Source: Phytopseudomonas dryadis (lineage in GTDB: Bacteria; Pseudomonadota; Gammaproteobacteria; Pseudomonadales; Pseudomonadaceae). Taken from it: a stretch of DNA of 64,000 nucleotides. The first letter of the stretch is position 1; the number at the start of each line of letters is the position of its first letter. The notes beneath the pieces are model-generated. The model saw nothing but the letters and a program-made list of their open reading frames with translations, ran no database searches and was not told the origin of the DNA. The stretch spans positions 124,001 through 188,000 of the forward strand of contig NZ_QJUM01000005.1 of assembly GCF_004327355.1 (NCBI RefSeq). The letters run 5' to 3'. The position numbers and the translations under genes are program-made. Below, piece after piece: positions 35,415-44,778 of this stretch.

Positions 35415-37136
35415 CTATTCGTAGCGGCTGACACCGGCGGCATGGCGGGCCGCGATATAGCCGAAGGTCAGGGCCGGCCCGAGGTTGATGCCTCCGGACG
35501 GGTAGTGACCACCGAACACGCTGGCCATATCGCTGCCGGCGGCGTAGAGGCCGGCAATCGGCTGATCCTGGATATCGAGTACCCGTGCCGAGGCGTCGGT
35601 TTTCAGACCGGCGAAGGTGCCGAAGCAGCCTGGCTGTACTTTGACTGCGTAGAAGGGGCCGTGTTCGATCGGCGCGACGCAGGGGTTGGGCCCCGGATAC
35701 AGGGGATCGCCCTGTTTGCGGTTGAAGGCCGTGCTGCCACGGCCGAACTCGGGGTCCTCGCCCTGGCGCGCATGCTGGTTGAAGCGGGCCACGGTGGTGG
35801 CGAGCGCGACCGGATCGATGCCGCACTGCGATGCCAGTTGCTCCAGCGTGGCGGCGCGTTTCAGGTAGCCGCTGCGCAGCAGCGGCCACAGCGGCACCGG
35901 GGCGGGGCGGGCGAAGCCCAGGCCGTAGCGGCGCTGGAAGCGGTGATCGCAGATCAGCCAGGAACAGGGTGGCTGACCCTCCTCGGTGGCGGCGACCATC
36001 GCCGCCACGTAGTCATAGTAACCGTGGGCCTCGTTGACGAAGCGCTTGCCATTGGCCAGTACGCCGATGATACCCGGTTTGCCGCGTTCGATGATGTGCG
36101 GGAAGTGGCCGACGCTGCCGTCGCGATAGGGCACCCTGGACACCGGCGCCCAGGCCACCGGCGACTTCAGGTCGGTGGCCACCCGGCCGCCGACCGCTTC
36201 GCCCAGACGCAGGCCGTCGCCCGAGCAGGACAGCGGTGGCAGCGCCAGGTTGTCGTGGCCGCTGGTCTCGCCGGGGAACAGTTGCTGGCGGCGAAGGTTA
36301 TCGTTGGGAAAGCCGCCGGCGGCGAGAATCACCGCGCGGGCCTGGATAGGCCGTTCGCCCTCCGCGCGTTTCACCACCGCACCGGTCACGCGACCATCCT
36401 CTTGCAGCAGGCGCACCACCGGCGCCGACTCGATCAGTTGCACGCCCAGGTCGGCGGCGGAGCGCGCCAGGCGGGCCACCAGCGCCACGCCATTGACCAG
36501 GTGCATGGCCCGGCCATAGCGCGCCAGGTGGTAGAGATGGGTCGCGAAGCGGCGGATCACATGCCCCAGCGCCTTGGGCGAGCGGGTCATGTTGAGAAAG
36601 GCGGCCAGGTCCGCGCCGGCCATGATCGGCATGCCCATGAACGAGGTCTCGCGCAGGGTCTTGCGCAGCCGTGGCAACAGATCCAGCACCTGGCGGGCAT
36701 CGTAGGGCGCGGCGATGAGCTGATGGCCGCCCGTCGCAGCACCGGGCGTATCGCCGTGCATGTCGGGAATGGCGTTGCCATCGGCGAATTGCAGGGCGGT
36801 GTGTTGCTCGAAGAAGGCGACCATGTGTGGGCAGGCTTCGAGAAAGGCGTCGACGCGTTCGCTGTCGTAGTGCTCGCCCAACTCGTGACGCAGGTAGGTG
36901 CGTGGCTGTTCGATGTCTTCGACGATGCCGGCGCGGCGCGCCAGGGGATTGCGCGGCACCCAGGCCCAGCCGCCCGACCAGGCCGTCGCCCCGCCGAGTA
37001 CGCTGTCCTTCTCCACCAGGATGACCTTCTGCCCATGCCAGGCGGCGGTCACGGCAGCGGCCAGGCCGGCGGCGCCGGAGCCGACGACCAGCAGGTCGCA
37101 TTCGAGTGGAGGATGATCGGCAATGGCGGCAGGCAT
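35415..37136 (-). CDS. FAD-dependent dehydrogenase (fumarate reductase / 3-ketosteroid dehydrogenase-like)
   Basis: A 573-residue flavoprotein of the succinate dehydrogenase/fumarate reductase family. FAD-binding motifs are LLVVGSGAAGLAAAVTAAW near the N-terminus with EKDSVLGGATAWSGGWAW, and a C-terminal LYAAGSDMASVFGGHYPSGG loop. The GGATAWSGG pattern and the capping domain resemble 3-ketosteroid-delta-1-dehydrogenases and related enoate reductases. No signal peptide or haem motif is seen. ATG 37136 is chosen because AGGAG lies eight bases upstream. Its substrate is unknown; steroid or enoate chemistry is only a family-level guess. Confidence 0.85.
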   Translation of the reverse strand: MPAAIADHPPLECDLLVVGSGAAGLAAAVTAAWHGQKVILVEKDSVLGGATAWSGGWAWVPRNPLARRAGIVEDIEQPRTYLRHELGEHYDSERVDAFLEACPHMVAFFEQHTALQFADGNAIPDMHGDTPGAATGGHQLIAAPYDARQVLDLLPRLRKTLRETSFMGMPIMAGADLAAFLNMTRSPKALGHVIRRFATHLYHLARYGRAMHLVNGVALVARLARSAADLGVQLIESAPVVRLLQEDGRVTGAVVKRAEGERPIQARAVILAAGGFPNDNLRRQQLFPGETSGHDNLALPPLSCSGDGLRLGEAVGGRVATDLKSPVAWAPVSRVPYRDGSVGHFPHIIERGKPGIIGVLANGKRFVNEAHGYYDYVAAMVAATEEGQPPCSWLICDHRFQRRYGLGFARPAPVPLWPLLRSGYLKRAATLEQLASQCGIDPVALATTVARFNQHARQGEDPEFGRGSTAFNRKQGDPLYPGPNPCVAPIEHGPFYAVKVQPGCFGTFAGLKTDASARVLDIQDQPIAGLYAAGSDMASVFGGHYPSGGINLGPALTFGYIAARHAAGVSRYE

Positions 37137-37380
37137 CGAGATGGCTCCTGGCAAGCGGTTCACGATCTGTCGAGCACCAGCCTTGGCTCGCGAAGTCGTG
37201 AAAGGCTCTGGGTGATGGAATTGTTTTTGGAATCTTGTTCCATATTCTAGATGCGCGACTGGGCCGTCGCCAAGGTTCGCCTGCGTCGAGCCTTATCGTG
37301 GCCGGGGCGCTTGATGTTACCCGCCAGCGCCCCCATCTAGTGGCCCAGACCCCTTCTGCCATCAGCCCTCGAGCCCATCC

Positions 37381-39147
37381 ATGCCAGCCATTCTGTCTTC
37401 CCGCCAGCGCGGCGCCCTGCGCATGGCGTGGGCGTTTATCGCACCCTATCGCTGGCGAGTGGCCGGTGCGCTGCTGGCGCTGCTGTTCACCGCGGCCATC
37501 ACCCTGTCCATGGGCCAGGGCATCAAACTGCTGGTCGACCAGGGCCTGGCCACCCAGTCGCCGGAGGCGCTGCGCCATTCCATCCTGTTGTTCTTCGTGC
37601 TGGTCATCGCCCTGGCGATCGGTACCTATACCCGTTTCTACCTGGTGTCGTGGGTCGGTGAACGTTTCGTCGCCGACATCCGCAAGCGCGTGTTCAACCA
37701 CCTGATCGGCCTGCACCCAGGCTTCTACGAGCGCAACCGCAGCTCGGAAATCCAGTCGCGCCTGACCGCGGACACCACCCTGCTGCAATCGGTGATCGGC
37801 TCCTCGCTGTCGATGGCGCTGCGCAACCTGATCATGCTCGTCGGCGGCATGGCGCTGCTCATCGTCACCAATCCCAAGCTCAGCGGCATCGTGCTGCTGG
37901 CACTGCCGCTGGTGGTGGCGCCGATACTCATTTTCGGCCGTCGGGTGCGCGAGCTGTCGCGGCTCAGCCAGGATCGCGTGGCCGATGTCGGCAGCTATGT
38001 CGGCGAGGTGCTGGGGCAGATCAAGACGGTGCAGGCCTACAACCACCAGGCCGAGGATCAGCGTCGTTTCGGCCTGTCCGCCGAGGCGGCGTTCGACACC
38101 GCGCGCAAACGCATCGCCCAGCGTGCCTGGCTGATCACCGTGGTGATCGTGCTGGTGCTCGGTGCGGTCGGGGTGATGCTCTGGGTCGGCGGCATGGATG
38201 TGATCGCCGGGCGCATCAGCGGCGGCGAACTGGCGGCGTTCGTGTTCTACAGCCTGATCGTCGGCTCCTCGTTCGGCACCCTCAGCGAGGTCATCGGCGA
38301 GTTGCAGCGCGCCGCCGGGGCCGCCGAGCGCATCGCCGAGCTGTTGCAGGCGCGCAACGAGATAGTCGCCCCGGCCGAATCGGCACTGCCGCTGGCGCAG
38401 CCGGTGCAGGGGCGCATAGCGCTGCAGCAAGTGGTCTTCGCCTACCCGTCGCGCCCGGATAGCCGGGCCATCGACGCCATCGATCTGAGCATCGCGCCGG
38501 GCGAGACCCTGGCCATCGTCGGCCCGTCGGGGGCAGGCAAGTCCACCCTGTTCGACCTGCTGCTGCGCTTCTTCGACCCGCAGCAGGGGCGCATCCTCAT
38601 CGACGGGCAGCCCATCGAGCGCCTCGATCCCCATGAGTTGCGCCGCAGCTTCGCCCTGGTGTCGCAGAATCCGGCGCTGTTCTTCGGCAGCGTGGAGGAC
38701 AACATCCGCTACGGACGGCTCGACGCCAGCGCGGCCGAGGTCGAGGCCGCCGCACGGGCCGCCCATGCCCATGACTTCATCATGAAGCTGCCCGAGGGCT
38801 ATCAGACCCATCTGGGCGATGCCGGCCTGGGGCTTTCCGGCGGTCAGCGCCAGCGCCTGGCGATTGCCCGGGCGCTATTGGTGGATGCGCCGATCCTGCT
38901 GCTGGATGAAGCCACCAGCGCGCTGGATGCGGAAAGCGAACACCTGATCCAACAGGCTCTGCCGGGCCTGATGCGCGGGCGCACGACTTTGGTGATCGCC
39001 CACCGCCTGGCCACGGTGAAGAGCGCCGACCGCATCGCCGTCCTCGATCACGGTCGCCTGGTCGCCGTGGGCCGGCATGCCGAGCTGGTCGGCAGCAACC
39101 CGCTGTATGCGCGTCTGGCGCAGTTGCAGTTCGGCGAGCGGTCGTAG
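37381..39147 (+). CDS. ABC exporter, MsbA/multidrug type (fused membrane and ATPase domains)
   Basis: A 588-residue half-transporter. Six membrane helices span about residues 20-310. The nucleotide-binding domain follows with Walker A GPSGAGKSTL, signature LSGGQRQR, Walker B ILLLDEATSALD and the H-loop VIAHRLAT. A likely partner is a lipid or hydrophobic drug; homodimer function is assumed. The stop codon (39145-39147) lies inside the 52-base hairpin that also supplies the folE stop. It reads away from the FAD dehydrogenase across a 244-base shared promoter region. Confidence 0.9.
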   Translation: MPAILSSRQRGALRMAWAFIAPYRWRVAGALLALLFTAAITLSMGQGIKLLVDQGLATQSPEALRHSILLFFVLVIALAIGTYTRFYLVSWVGERFVADIRKRVFNHLIGLHPGFYERNRSSEIQSRLTADTTLLQSVIGSSLSMALRNLIMLVGGMALLIVTNPKLSGIVLLALPLVVAPILIFGRRVRELSRLSQDRVADVGSYVGEVLGQIKTVQAYNHQAEDQRRFGLSAEAAFDTARKRIAQRAWLITVVIVLVLGAVGVMLWVGGMDVIAGRISGGELAAFVFYSLIVGSSFGTLSEVIGELQRAAGAAERIAELLQARNEIVAPAESALPLAQPVQGRIALQQVVFAYPSRPDSRAIDAIDLSIAPGETLAIVGPSGAGKSTLFDLLLRFFDPQQGRILIDGQPIERLDPHELRRSFALVSQNPALFFGSVEDNIRYGRLDASAAEVEAAARAAHAHDFIMKLPEGYQTHLGDAGLGLSGGQRQRLAIARALLVDAPILLLDEATSALDAESEHLIQQALPGLMRGRTTLVIAHRLATVKSADRIAVLDHGRLVAVGRHAELVGSNPLYARLAQLQFGERS

Positions 39148-39194
39148 GATGGGTGCCAACCCATCAATTGCGATGGGTTGGCACCCATCCTACG
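39143..39194. repeat. 52-base hairpin repeat copy 2, shared stop codons and likely bidirectional terminator
   Basis: A 21-base-pair stem beginning CGTAGGATGGGTGCC with a 10-base loop. The TAG in the left arm is the stop of the ABC exporter and the TAG in the complementary right arm is the stop of folE. The genes are convergent, so one palindrome ends both frames and probably both transcripts. Confidence 0.9.
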
Positions 39195-39738
39195 GATTGA
39201 TCAGGCTGAGGAATTCGCTGCGGGTGGCGGCGTTCTCGCGGAACTCGCCGAGCATCACCGAGGTGACCATGGAGGAGTTCTGCTTCTCCACCCCGCGCAT
39301 CATCATGCACATGTGCTGCGCTTCGATGACCACGGCCACGCCCATGGCGCCGGTGACCCGTTGCACGGCCTCGGCGATCTGCCGGCTGAGGTTCTCCTGG
39401 ATCTGCAGGCGGCGGGCGTACATGTCGACGATGCGCGCCACCTTCGACAGCCCCAGTACCTTGCCGCTGGGGATGTAGGCCACATGGGCCTTGCCGATGA
39501 AGGGCAGCAGGTGGTGCTCGCACAGCGAATATAGCTCGATGTTCTTGACCAGCACCATTTCGCTGGCGTCGGAACTGAACAGCGCGCCGTTGGTGACCTC
39601 TTCGAGGGTCTGCTGGTAGCCGCGGCAGAGGTACTGCATGGCCTTGGCCGCGCGCTTGGGCGTATCGAGCAGGCCTTCGCGGGAAACGTCCTCGCCGAGC
39701 TGGCCGAGAATCGCGGTGTAGTGCTGTTCCAGAGACAT
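39190..39738 (-). CDS. folE: GTP cyclohydrolase I (FolE type)
   Basis: A 182-residue T-fold enzyme that turns GTP into dihydroneopterin triphosphate for folate. Zinc-site and catalytic residues are in [18 protein letters not shown] (Cys, His) and [14 protein letters not shown] (His, Cys). [20 protein letters not shown] is the usual signature. ATG 39738 is used since it has an AGGTGG site and gives the normal [11 protein letters not shown] start. Its TAG stop comes from the intergenic hairpin, so the last residues (LSLINP) may have been reset by repeat insertion. Confidence 0.95.
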   Translation of the reverse strand: MSLEQHYTAILGQLGEDVSREGLLDTPKRAAKAMQYLCRGYQQTLEEVTNGALFSSDASEMVLVKNIELYSLCEHHLLPFIGKAHVAYIPSGKVLGLSKVARIVDMYARRLQIQENLSRQIAEAVQRVTGAMGVAVVIEAQHMCMMMRGVEKQNSSMVTSVMLGEFRENAATRSEFLSLINP

Positions 39739-39817
39739 GGATCCACCTGTGGGGTATTCGGTGAGGTAAAAGCTGGCGCGCAGGGTAGGGGAACTGGCTG
39801 CGGTCGGCAAGCCGAAG

Positions 39818-40375
39818 CTAGTCGTCGCGGCCATCCAGCATGGTGCGGCGCAGCATCACGTAGACCGCGCCCGTGCCGCCGTGCCTGGCCAGGCAGGAAG
39901 TGAAGCCCAGCACCTGCGGGTGCTGACGCAGCCAGGTGTTGACGTGGCTCTTGATCATCGGCTTGCGGCCGTCCATGCGTACGGCCTTGCCGTGGGTCAC
40001 GCGCACGCAGCGCACCTCCAGCTTGCTGGCCTCGGCGAGGAATTCCCAGAGCGTGTCGCGGGCCTTCTCGACGGTCATGCCGTGCAGGTCGAGGCTGCCG
40101 TCGAAGGGGATCTGGCCGAGCTTGAGCTTGCGCATCTGGCCTTCCTGCACGCCGTTGCCCGCCCAGTCGAGGGGATCTTCGGCGCCGACGTCGATGACGA
40201 ACTGGTCCGACAGGCCATCGACCTTGAGCGTATCGGTACGCACCGTGGCGGCCTGGCGCAGGGTGGCCAGGCGGGCCCGGTCACGCTTGGGCTTGCCGGT
40301 GTCGGCGCGATCGTGCTTGATCGGCTTGACGCCACGCAGCTCGGCTTTGAACAGGGAAAAATCGTCGTCTTGCAT
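39818..40375 (-). CDS. Smr-domain DNA endonuclease family protein
   Basis: A 185-residue protein with an N-terminal basic linker ([15 protein letters not shown]) and a C-terminal Smr (small MutS-related) domain. Its motifs are [26 protein letters not shown] and a C-terminal [13 protein letters not shown]. Smr domains nick DNA or cleave RNA; the precise role of the stand-alone YdaL/SmrA type is unsettled. ATG 40375 follows GGAGG. folE lies 79 bases downstream on the same strand, and the pairing is also found in P. aeruginosa. Confidence 0.9.
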   Translation of the reverse strand: MQDDDFSLFKAELRGVKPIKHDRADTGKPKRDRARLATLRQAATVRTDTLKVDGLSDQFVIDVGAEDPLDWAGNGVQEGQMRKLKLGQIPFDGSLDLHGMTVEKARDTLWEFLAEASKLEVRCVRVTHGKAVRMDGRKPMIKSHVNTWLRQHPQVLGFTSCLARHGGTGAVYVMLRRTMLDGRDD

Positions 40376-40432
40376 CGGGGCCTCCACTGAGGCCGCTAGT
40401 GTACCCAGCCTGATCGGGGAGCGCTGCAGGCG

Positions 40433-40753
40433 TCAGTCGCGTTTTTTCATCAGGTGCGGCGACATGGCCAGGTCGGAGGTACGGCGCATGCGCCGGCGAC
40501 ATCGGCGCCAGCCGGCCACGCCGCCCCAGAGCAGGAGCAGGCCGACGACCAGCAGCACCGTGGCATCGGTTGGGGAGTCGTTGAGGCTGCCGAGGGCCGG
40601 CGGGCGGCCCAGCAGGGTGGCGGTGCCGGCCATCGCCAACAACACGCCGAAGGTGGCGAACAGCACGGCCAGCGCGGCGGCGACGCGCAGACGCCAGTGG
40701 CCCGGCTCACGCGGGCGAAGGCGGCGGGCGTCGAAACCGTCGGATAGCTTCAT
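40433..40753 (-). CDS. Small two-helix membrane protein of unknown function
   Basis: A 106-residue protein with two hydrophobic helices (about 24-48 and 65-82) separated by a short loop, and a strongly basic C-terminal tail (GWRRCRRRMRR...MKKRD). The tail suggests a cytoplasmic C-terminus by the positive-inside rule. I recognise no domain. It lies between the Smr and isochorismatase-fold genes on the same strand, and the small spacing suggests one transcription unit. Confidence 0.7.
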   Translation of the reverse strand: MKLSDGFDARRLRPREPGHWRLRVAAALAVLFATFGVLLAMAGTATLLGRPPALGSLNDSPTDATVLLVVGLLLLWGGVAGWRRCRRRMRRTSDLAMSPHLMKKRD

Positions 40754-40832
40754 GGGTTCGCATTTCCTCGCTGGGTTATCGGCCTATGACCGGCAGGATC
40801 GAACGGGGTTCACGCGCTGCGGTTTCAGCGGT

Positions 40833-41429
40833 TCAGATCAGGGCGCTGGCCTCGGGCACCCAGGCGGCGAAATTGTCGGCCAGGGCGATCATCTCGAAAC
40901 GGTGCATCTCGGCGGCGCTGATGACCTGGCCGTCGGGTGTCGGCAGGTCGCGGGTGGCGCAGGCGGCGTCGACCACGGTGCAGCGGTAGCCGTAATCCTT
41001 GGTGGCGCGGATGGTGGTGCTGATGCTGGAGTGGGTCATGAACCCGCACACCACCAGATCCAGATGGCCGAGGGATTGCAGCTTCTCGTGCAGGTCGGTA
41101 CCGGAAAAGGCATTGGGCATGCGCTTCTCGACGACGATCTCGCCGGGCAGCGGGGCGACCTCGGGCAGGTGCGCGCCGCGCGGGCCGCGGGGATCGAGCA
41201 GGCCGCCGGGGATGCCCAGGTGCTTGACGTGAACGATGGAGCCGCCCAGGCGCCGCGCCGCGTCCAGCAACTTGGCGATTTCCGCGAGAGCGGCGTCCAG
41301 CCCCGGCAACTGCACGACGCCGCTGCGGTATTCTTCCTGTGCGTCGATGACCAGTAGAGTCGCATTGCTCAGGCTGGCAGGCGCATGACCGCGGCCGGTG
41401 AGCTGATAGAACGTTTGCGGGTGGGACAT
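40833..41429 (-). CDS. Isochorismatase-fold hydrolase lacking the usual Cys nucleophile
   Basis: A 198-residue protein of the cysteine hydrolase/isochorismatase superfamily. Asp29 (VIDAQEEY) and Lys102 (VVEKRMPNAFSGTDL) of the catalytic triad are present, as is the cis-peptide region GFMTHSSISTTIRA. In that segment the position of the catalytic Cys is Ser135. Enzymes such as EntB and PhzD also lack the Cys and hydrolyse isochorismate-type vinyl ethers, so a non-amidase reaction is possible. ATG 41429 has an AAGGAG site. It is divergent from prmB across about 170 bases. Confidence 0.85.
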   Translation of the reverse strand: MSHPQTFYQLTGRGHAPASLSNATLLVIDAQEEYRSGVVQLPGLDAALAEIAKLLDAARRLGGSIVHVKHLGIPGGLLDPRGPRGAHLPEVAPLPGEIVVEKRMPNAFSGTDLHEKLQSLGHLDLVVCGFMTHSSISTTIRATKDYGYRCTVVDAACATRDLPTPDGQVISAAEMHRFEMIALADNFAAWVPEASALI

Positions 41430-41602
41430 GAACGACTCCTTGCTGGCGCGGATGACAATGCGCATTGTCCGCCTGTCCGAGGCTGCTGTGAACCTCTCTG
41501 TTGGTGGTATTGCCCCGGCGGCCGGATGAATCGTTTCAGCGGGCCGGGCATGCAAAGCCGGACACGCCTGCTAAACTTCCGGCTTTTGCCCGGAGCCGTT
41601 TC

Positions 41603-42529
41603 GTGACCGATACCAGCCCAGCCCTGAACACCCGCCTGCGTACGCTACGCGATTACATCCGTTGGGCCGTGAGCCGGTTCCAGGGCGAGGAACTGTTCTT
41701 CGGGCACGGTACCGACAATGCCTGGGACGAGGCCCGGCAACTGGTGCTCGGCGCCTTGCACCTGCCCTGGGAAATCGCCGACAGCTACCTCGACTGCCGT
41801 CTGGAGGAAGACGAGCAGCGCCACCTGCATGCCTTGCTGCGGCGGCGTATCGAGGAACGCGTGCCGACCGCCTATCTGCTCGGCGAGGCCTGGTTCTGTG
41901 GCTTGCCCTTTATCGTCGATGAGCGTGTGCTGGTGCCGCGCTCGCCCATTGGCGAACTGATCGAGCAGCGCTTCAGCCCCTGGCTGCCGGGCGAGCCGGC
42001 GCGGATCCTCGACTTGTGCACTGGCTCCGGTTGCATCGGCATCGCCTGTGCCTACGAGTTCCTCGAGGCCGAAGTGGTGCTGGGCGACCTGTCCTTCGAG
42101 GCGCTGGAGGTGGCCAACCGCAATATCGAACGGCATGGCCTCGAGGAGCGCGTGTACACGGTGCAGGGCGATGGCTTCGCCGGTCTGCCCGGGCAACGCT
42201 TCGATCTGATCGTGTCCAACCCGCCCTATGTCGATGCCGAGGATTTCGCCGACATGCCCGCCGAGTACCAGCACGAGCCGGCCATGGGCCTGGCCTGTGG
42301 CGACGACGGCCTGGATCTGGTGCGGCGCATGCTGGCCGAGGCGGCCGACCACCTGAACGACAGGGGGCTGCTGATCGTCGAGGTGGGCAACAGCCAGGTG
42401 CATGTCGAGGCGTTGTACCCGGAAGTGGACTTCACCTGGCTGACCTTCGCCCAGGGCGGCCATGGCGTGTTCATGCTGTCCGCCGAGCAGTGCCGTGCGC
42501 ATCGGGAGCTGTTCCGCCAGCGCTGCTAG
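41603..42529 (+). CDS. prmB: Ribosomal protein uL3 N5-glutamine methyltransferase
   Basis: A 308-residue SAM-dependent methyltransferase that modifies a glutamine of ribosomal protein L3. It has a helical N-terminal domain (about 1-110) with [16 protein letters not shown]. The SAM site is [14 protein letters not shown], and the substrate-glutamine motif NPPY occurs in [17 protein letters not shown] 41603 with a CGGAGC site is preferred because the family N-terminus begins just before [10 protein letters not shown]. Upstream in-frame codons give an unrelated leader. Confidence 0.94.
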   Translation: MTDTSPALNTRLRTLRDYIRWAVSRFQGEELFFGHGTDNAWDEARQLVLGALHLPWEIADSYLDCRLEEDEQRHLHALLRRRIEERVPTAYLLGEAWFCGLPFIVDERVLVPRSPIGELIEQRFSPWLPGEPARILDLCTGSGCIGIACAYEFLEAEVVLGDLSFEALEVANRNIERHGLEERVYTVQGDGFAGLPGQRFDLIVSNPPYVDAEDFADMPAEYQHEPAMGLACGDDGLDLVRRMLAEAADHLNDRGLLIVEVGNSQVHVEALYPEVDFTWLTFAQGGHGVFMLSAEQCRAHRELFRQRC

Positions 42530-42566
42530 GCGCTCTTTTCCAGCGCTGAGAGAAGGCGTTGGGGTG

Positions 42567-42590
42567 GTGGAAGAAAACAGCGTCTTCCAC
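42567..42590 (+). repeat. 24-base hairpin repeat (GTGGAAGA family), copy 2
   Basis: Identical in sequence to the copy at 51762 and the reverse complement of 34043. It lies 38 bases after prmB and is followed by CCTAC. Confidence 0.85.
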
Positions 42591-42612
42591 CCTACGCGTG
42601 CCGGAATTCGTT

Positions 42613-42703
42613 GTAGGAGCGGCGACCTCGCCGCGAATGCTGGCCGTGATGCGGATTGTGCGGGGCCGCCGAGGTCGCATCGCCCCGAGGTCGGGGCTCC
42701 TAC
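42613..42703. repeat. Paired REP-like element
   Basis: Left arm GTAGGAGCGGCGACCTCGCC and right arm CGAGGTCGGGGCTCCTAC flank a GATGCGGATTGTGCGGGGCC spacer. With the hairpin at 42567 it fills the gap between prmB and the convergent hypothetical gene. Confidence 0.85.
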
Positions 42704-42788
42704 ACCCGTTGGTGCGGCGGGATTCGTCTGGTGATCATGCGCAGGAGAGCGTTGAGCGGGATGGTATCTTCCAGCCTGCGGCGCTGGC

Positions 42789-43571
42789 TCAGCGGGTGGC
42801 GATCCAGATCAGCAATCCGGCCTGGAACAGGCAGAAAGCGACCAGGCAGGTGATGGTGAAGCGCAGCCCGCCATCTTCGCGTTTGAGTTGCTCGATCTGC
42901 TCATTCTGTTTGCGGATCTGCACATCCTGTTCACGCAGGTTCTGATCCGCCTGTTGCAGCATCTGCGCGGCGTCGAGCTGCTCGACGAACTGCACTTTTT
43001 CCGCCTGCCAGTCGCTGTGCAACGCGCTGATGCGCGAGGCCGAGTAGTGCGCCTTGAGTTGCAGCGCATCCTGGTATTCCACGGCGAAGCCTTGCGCCTT
43101 GAGACAGTGATCCCGGCGCGCCCGGGCGTCCTCGGCCAGGGCATCGCGGGCGGGCAGGGCGCCGCTCTCGACAGTGTAATGGGCGCAATGCTGCTTGGCC
43201 CAGGCCGCGGCCTGGGCCAGGAGAAAACGCCCGAGGCCACGGTTCTGCGGTTCCAGGTTGAGGCCGCTGTCCGGCCCGAAACGCGCTTCCTTGTTGCGGT
43301 GGTCGAGCCAGAGCTCCAGCACGTTCTGTTCCTTGCGCACCTTCTGTCCCGGCAGTTGAATGCTCAGGCGCAGCAGGCTGTGCTCCTTGCTGTGACGCTC
43401 GACCCGGCCCAGTTGCACGAAACGCAGCGGGCGGGCACCGGTATGGCGGTCGATGGGCAAGGGCGCCAGGCGCAGCAGACGAAAGTGCTCGGGCGCCAGC
43501 TGTGCCCACGGGTGAGCCGGCTCGACCTTCTCGGCTTCGTCGGCGGTGGCGGGCGTTTGGCTATCGGTCAT
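42789..43571 (-). CDS. Hypothetical coiled-coil protein with C-terminal membrane anchor
   Basis: A 260-residue protein. Residues 100-165 contain NRGLGRFLLAQAAAWAKQH and RRDHCLKAQGFAVEYQDA, which look like part of a GNAT acetyltransferase fold. The first half has several beta-rich segments. Residues about 180-232 form a coiled coil (QQADQNLREQDVQIRKQNEQ), and the last 25 residues are a membrane helix (FTITCLVAFCLFQAGLLIWI). Acetyltransferase activity is not proven, since the CoA loop is weak. It lies between prmB and an alpha/beta hydrolase, the order also recalled for P. aeruginosa. Confidence 0.75.
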   Translation of the reverse strand: MTDSQTPATADEAEKVEPAHPWAQLAPEHFRLLRLAPLPIDRHTGARPLRFVQLGRVERHSKEHSLLRLSIQLPGQKVRKEQNVLELWLDHRNKEARFGPDSGLNLEPQNRGLGRFLLAQAAAWAKQHCAHYTVESGALPARDALAEDARARRDHCLKAQGFAVEYQDALQLKAHYSASRISALHSDWQAEKVQFVEQLDAAQMLQQADQNLREQDVQIRKQNEQIEQLKREDGGLRFTITCLVAFCLFQAGLLIWIATR

Positions 43572-43618
43572 GGGCGGCGATCCTGTGCACAGGGGGCCAC
43601 CGCGTTCGGTGCGTTGGC

Positions 43619-44599
43619 TCAGTAGCTATCGGCAGCGATGCCGTTTTCTGCAGGGGGCAGTGTTTCGATGAAACGGACGATACCCTCGGTCAGGGCGCGC
43701 GCCAAGGGCAGATCGGGGTTGTCGTAGGAGGCCAGTTGCGCCTTCAGCTCCAGTGGCACGATGCGCATCACATGGTTCATGCCGCCGACGATCTGCAACT
43801 GCGCGTCGGGCTTGGCCGCCTGCAGGGCCTTGGCGTCCTGCACGCTGACCTGGATGTCGTGATCGCCCTGGAGGATCAGCGCCGGCACCCGCACCCGGGC
43901 GAAGGCGGCGGCAGGGTCCTGGCGGAACAGGGAGATCAGGTAGGGCTGCACGCTGGGGCGGAACAGCACGGTCAGTTCGTCCGTTACCTCGGGCACCTGG
44001 CGGCCTTCGCGCAACGCCGCGAGCAGGGCGTCGCTCTCGCCGCGCAGCCTGGGTGGCAGGCGGTCGCGCAGTTGCGCTTGCAGCAACTGGTCGATGGGGC
44101 GGGCGCTGCCAGCGATGGCGATCAGCGCATCGGCACCGGCCTCGGGGGCGGCCAGGCTGGCGATCAGGGCGCCTTCGCTGTGGCCGATCAGGATCAGCCG
44201 GTTGAACCGTTTGTCCTGCTGCAGCTTCCTGCCCCAGGCCACCGCGTCGGCGACATAGCGCTCGACGCTGAGGTCGCGCTCATGGGGGGTGGCCGCGTGG
44301 CTGGCGGCGATACCGCGCTTGTCGTAGCGCACGCTGGCGATGCCGTGCTGGGCCAGCACCTGGGCCAGGCGACGCAGGCTGTCGTTATGACCGCCGCCGG
44401 GGTTGTTGCCGTTGCGGTCGGTGGGGCCGGAACCGGCGATCAGCAGCGCCACGGGGAGCGCATGGGAACGCTGCGGCAGCATCAGTGAACCCTGCAGGAC
44501 ACCCTGGCCGGTATCCAGGCTGATCGGGTTGCGCAGAATCGGTGCGGCCTGGGTCAGGCCGGTGAACAGGGAAAGGGTCAACAGCAGGGCTCGCAGCAT
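43619..44599 (-). CDS. Secreted alpha/beta hydrolase
   Basis: A 326-residue hydrolase with a cleavable signal peptide (MLRALLLTLSLFTGLTQAAP). The oxyanion region is LIAGSGPTDRNGNNPG, the nucleophile Ser is in ILIGHSEGALIASLA, and the acid/base residues are likely in LQGDHDIQV and MNHVMRIVP. Signature and length match periplasmic serine aminopeptidase-like hydrolases of unknown substrate. It is 48 bases downstream of the coiled-coil gene's 5' end on the same strand, so they are probably co-transcribed. Confidence 0.87.
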   Translation of the reverse strand: MLRALLLTLSLFTGLTQAAPILRNPISLDTGQGVLQGSLMLPQRSHALPVALLIAGSGPTDRNGNNPGGGHNDSLRRLAQVLAQHGIASVRYDKRGIAASHAATPHERDLSVERYVADAVAWGRKLQQDKRFNRLILIGHSEGALIASLAAPEAGADALIAIAGSARPIDQLLQAQLRDRLPPRLRGESDALLAALREGRQVPEVTDELTVLFRPSVQPYLISLFRQDPAAAFARVRVPALILQGDHDIQVSVQDAKALQAAKPDAQLQIVGGMNHVMRIVPLELKAQLASYDNPDLPLARALTEGIVRFIETLPPAENGIAADSY

Positions 44600-44778
44600 G
44601 GTGATTGCACGGTGATGGCGGAGTCAGTTGGACGCTGAGCGCGGGTTAAGGTTCGCCCGTTCGCCATTGGCCGCAAAGGGTGATCCCGGTGTACGCCTGA
44701 GGGTATACTAACCGGCTTATCTGATGGGCCTGTCGTTGCGTCGCGGGCCGTTGATCGAATCGTCTCGGAGCCCGTGCT

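Noticed and set aside
36298..38811. 837-codon minus-strand frame across the exporter and FAD genes
   Set aside because: Composite of an antisense frame to the ABC exporter and an alternate frame of the FAD gene; composition is artefactual.
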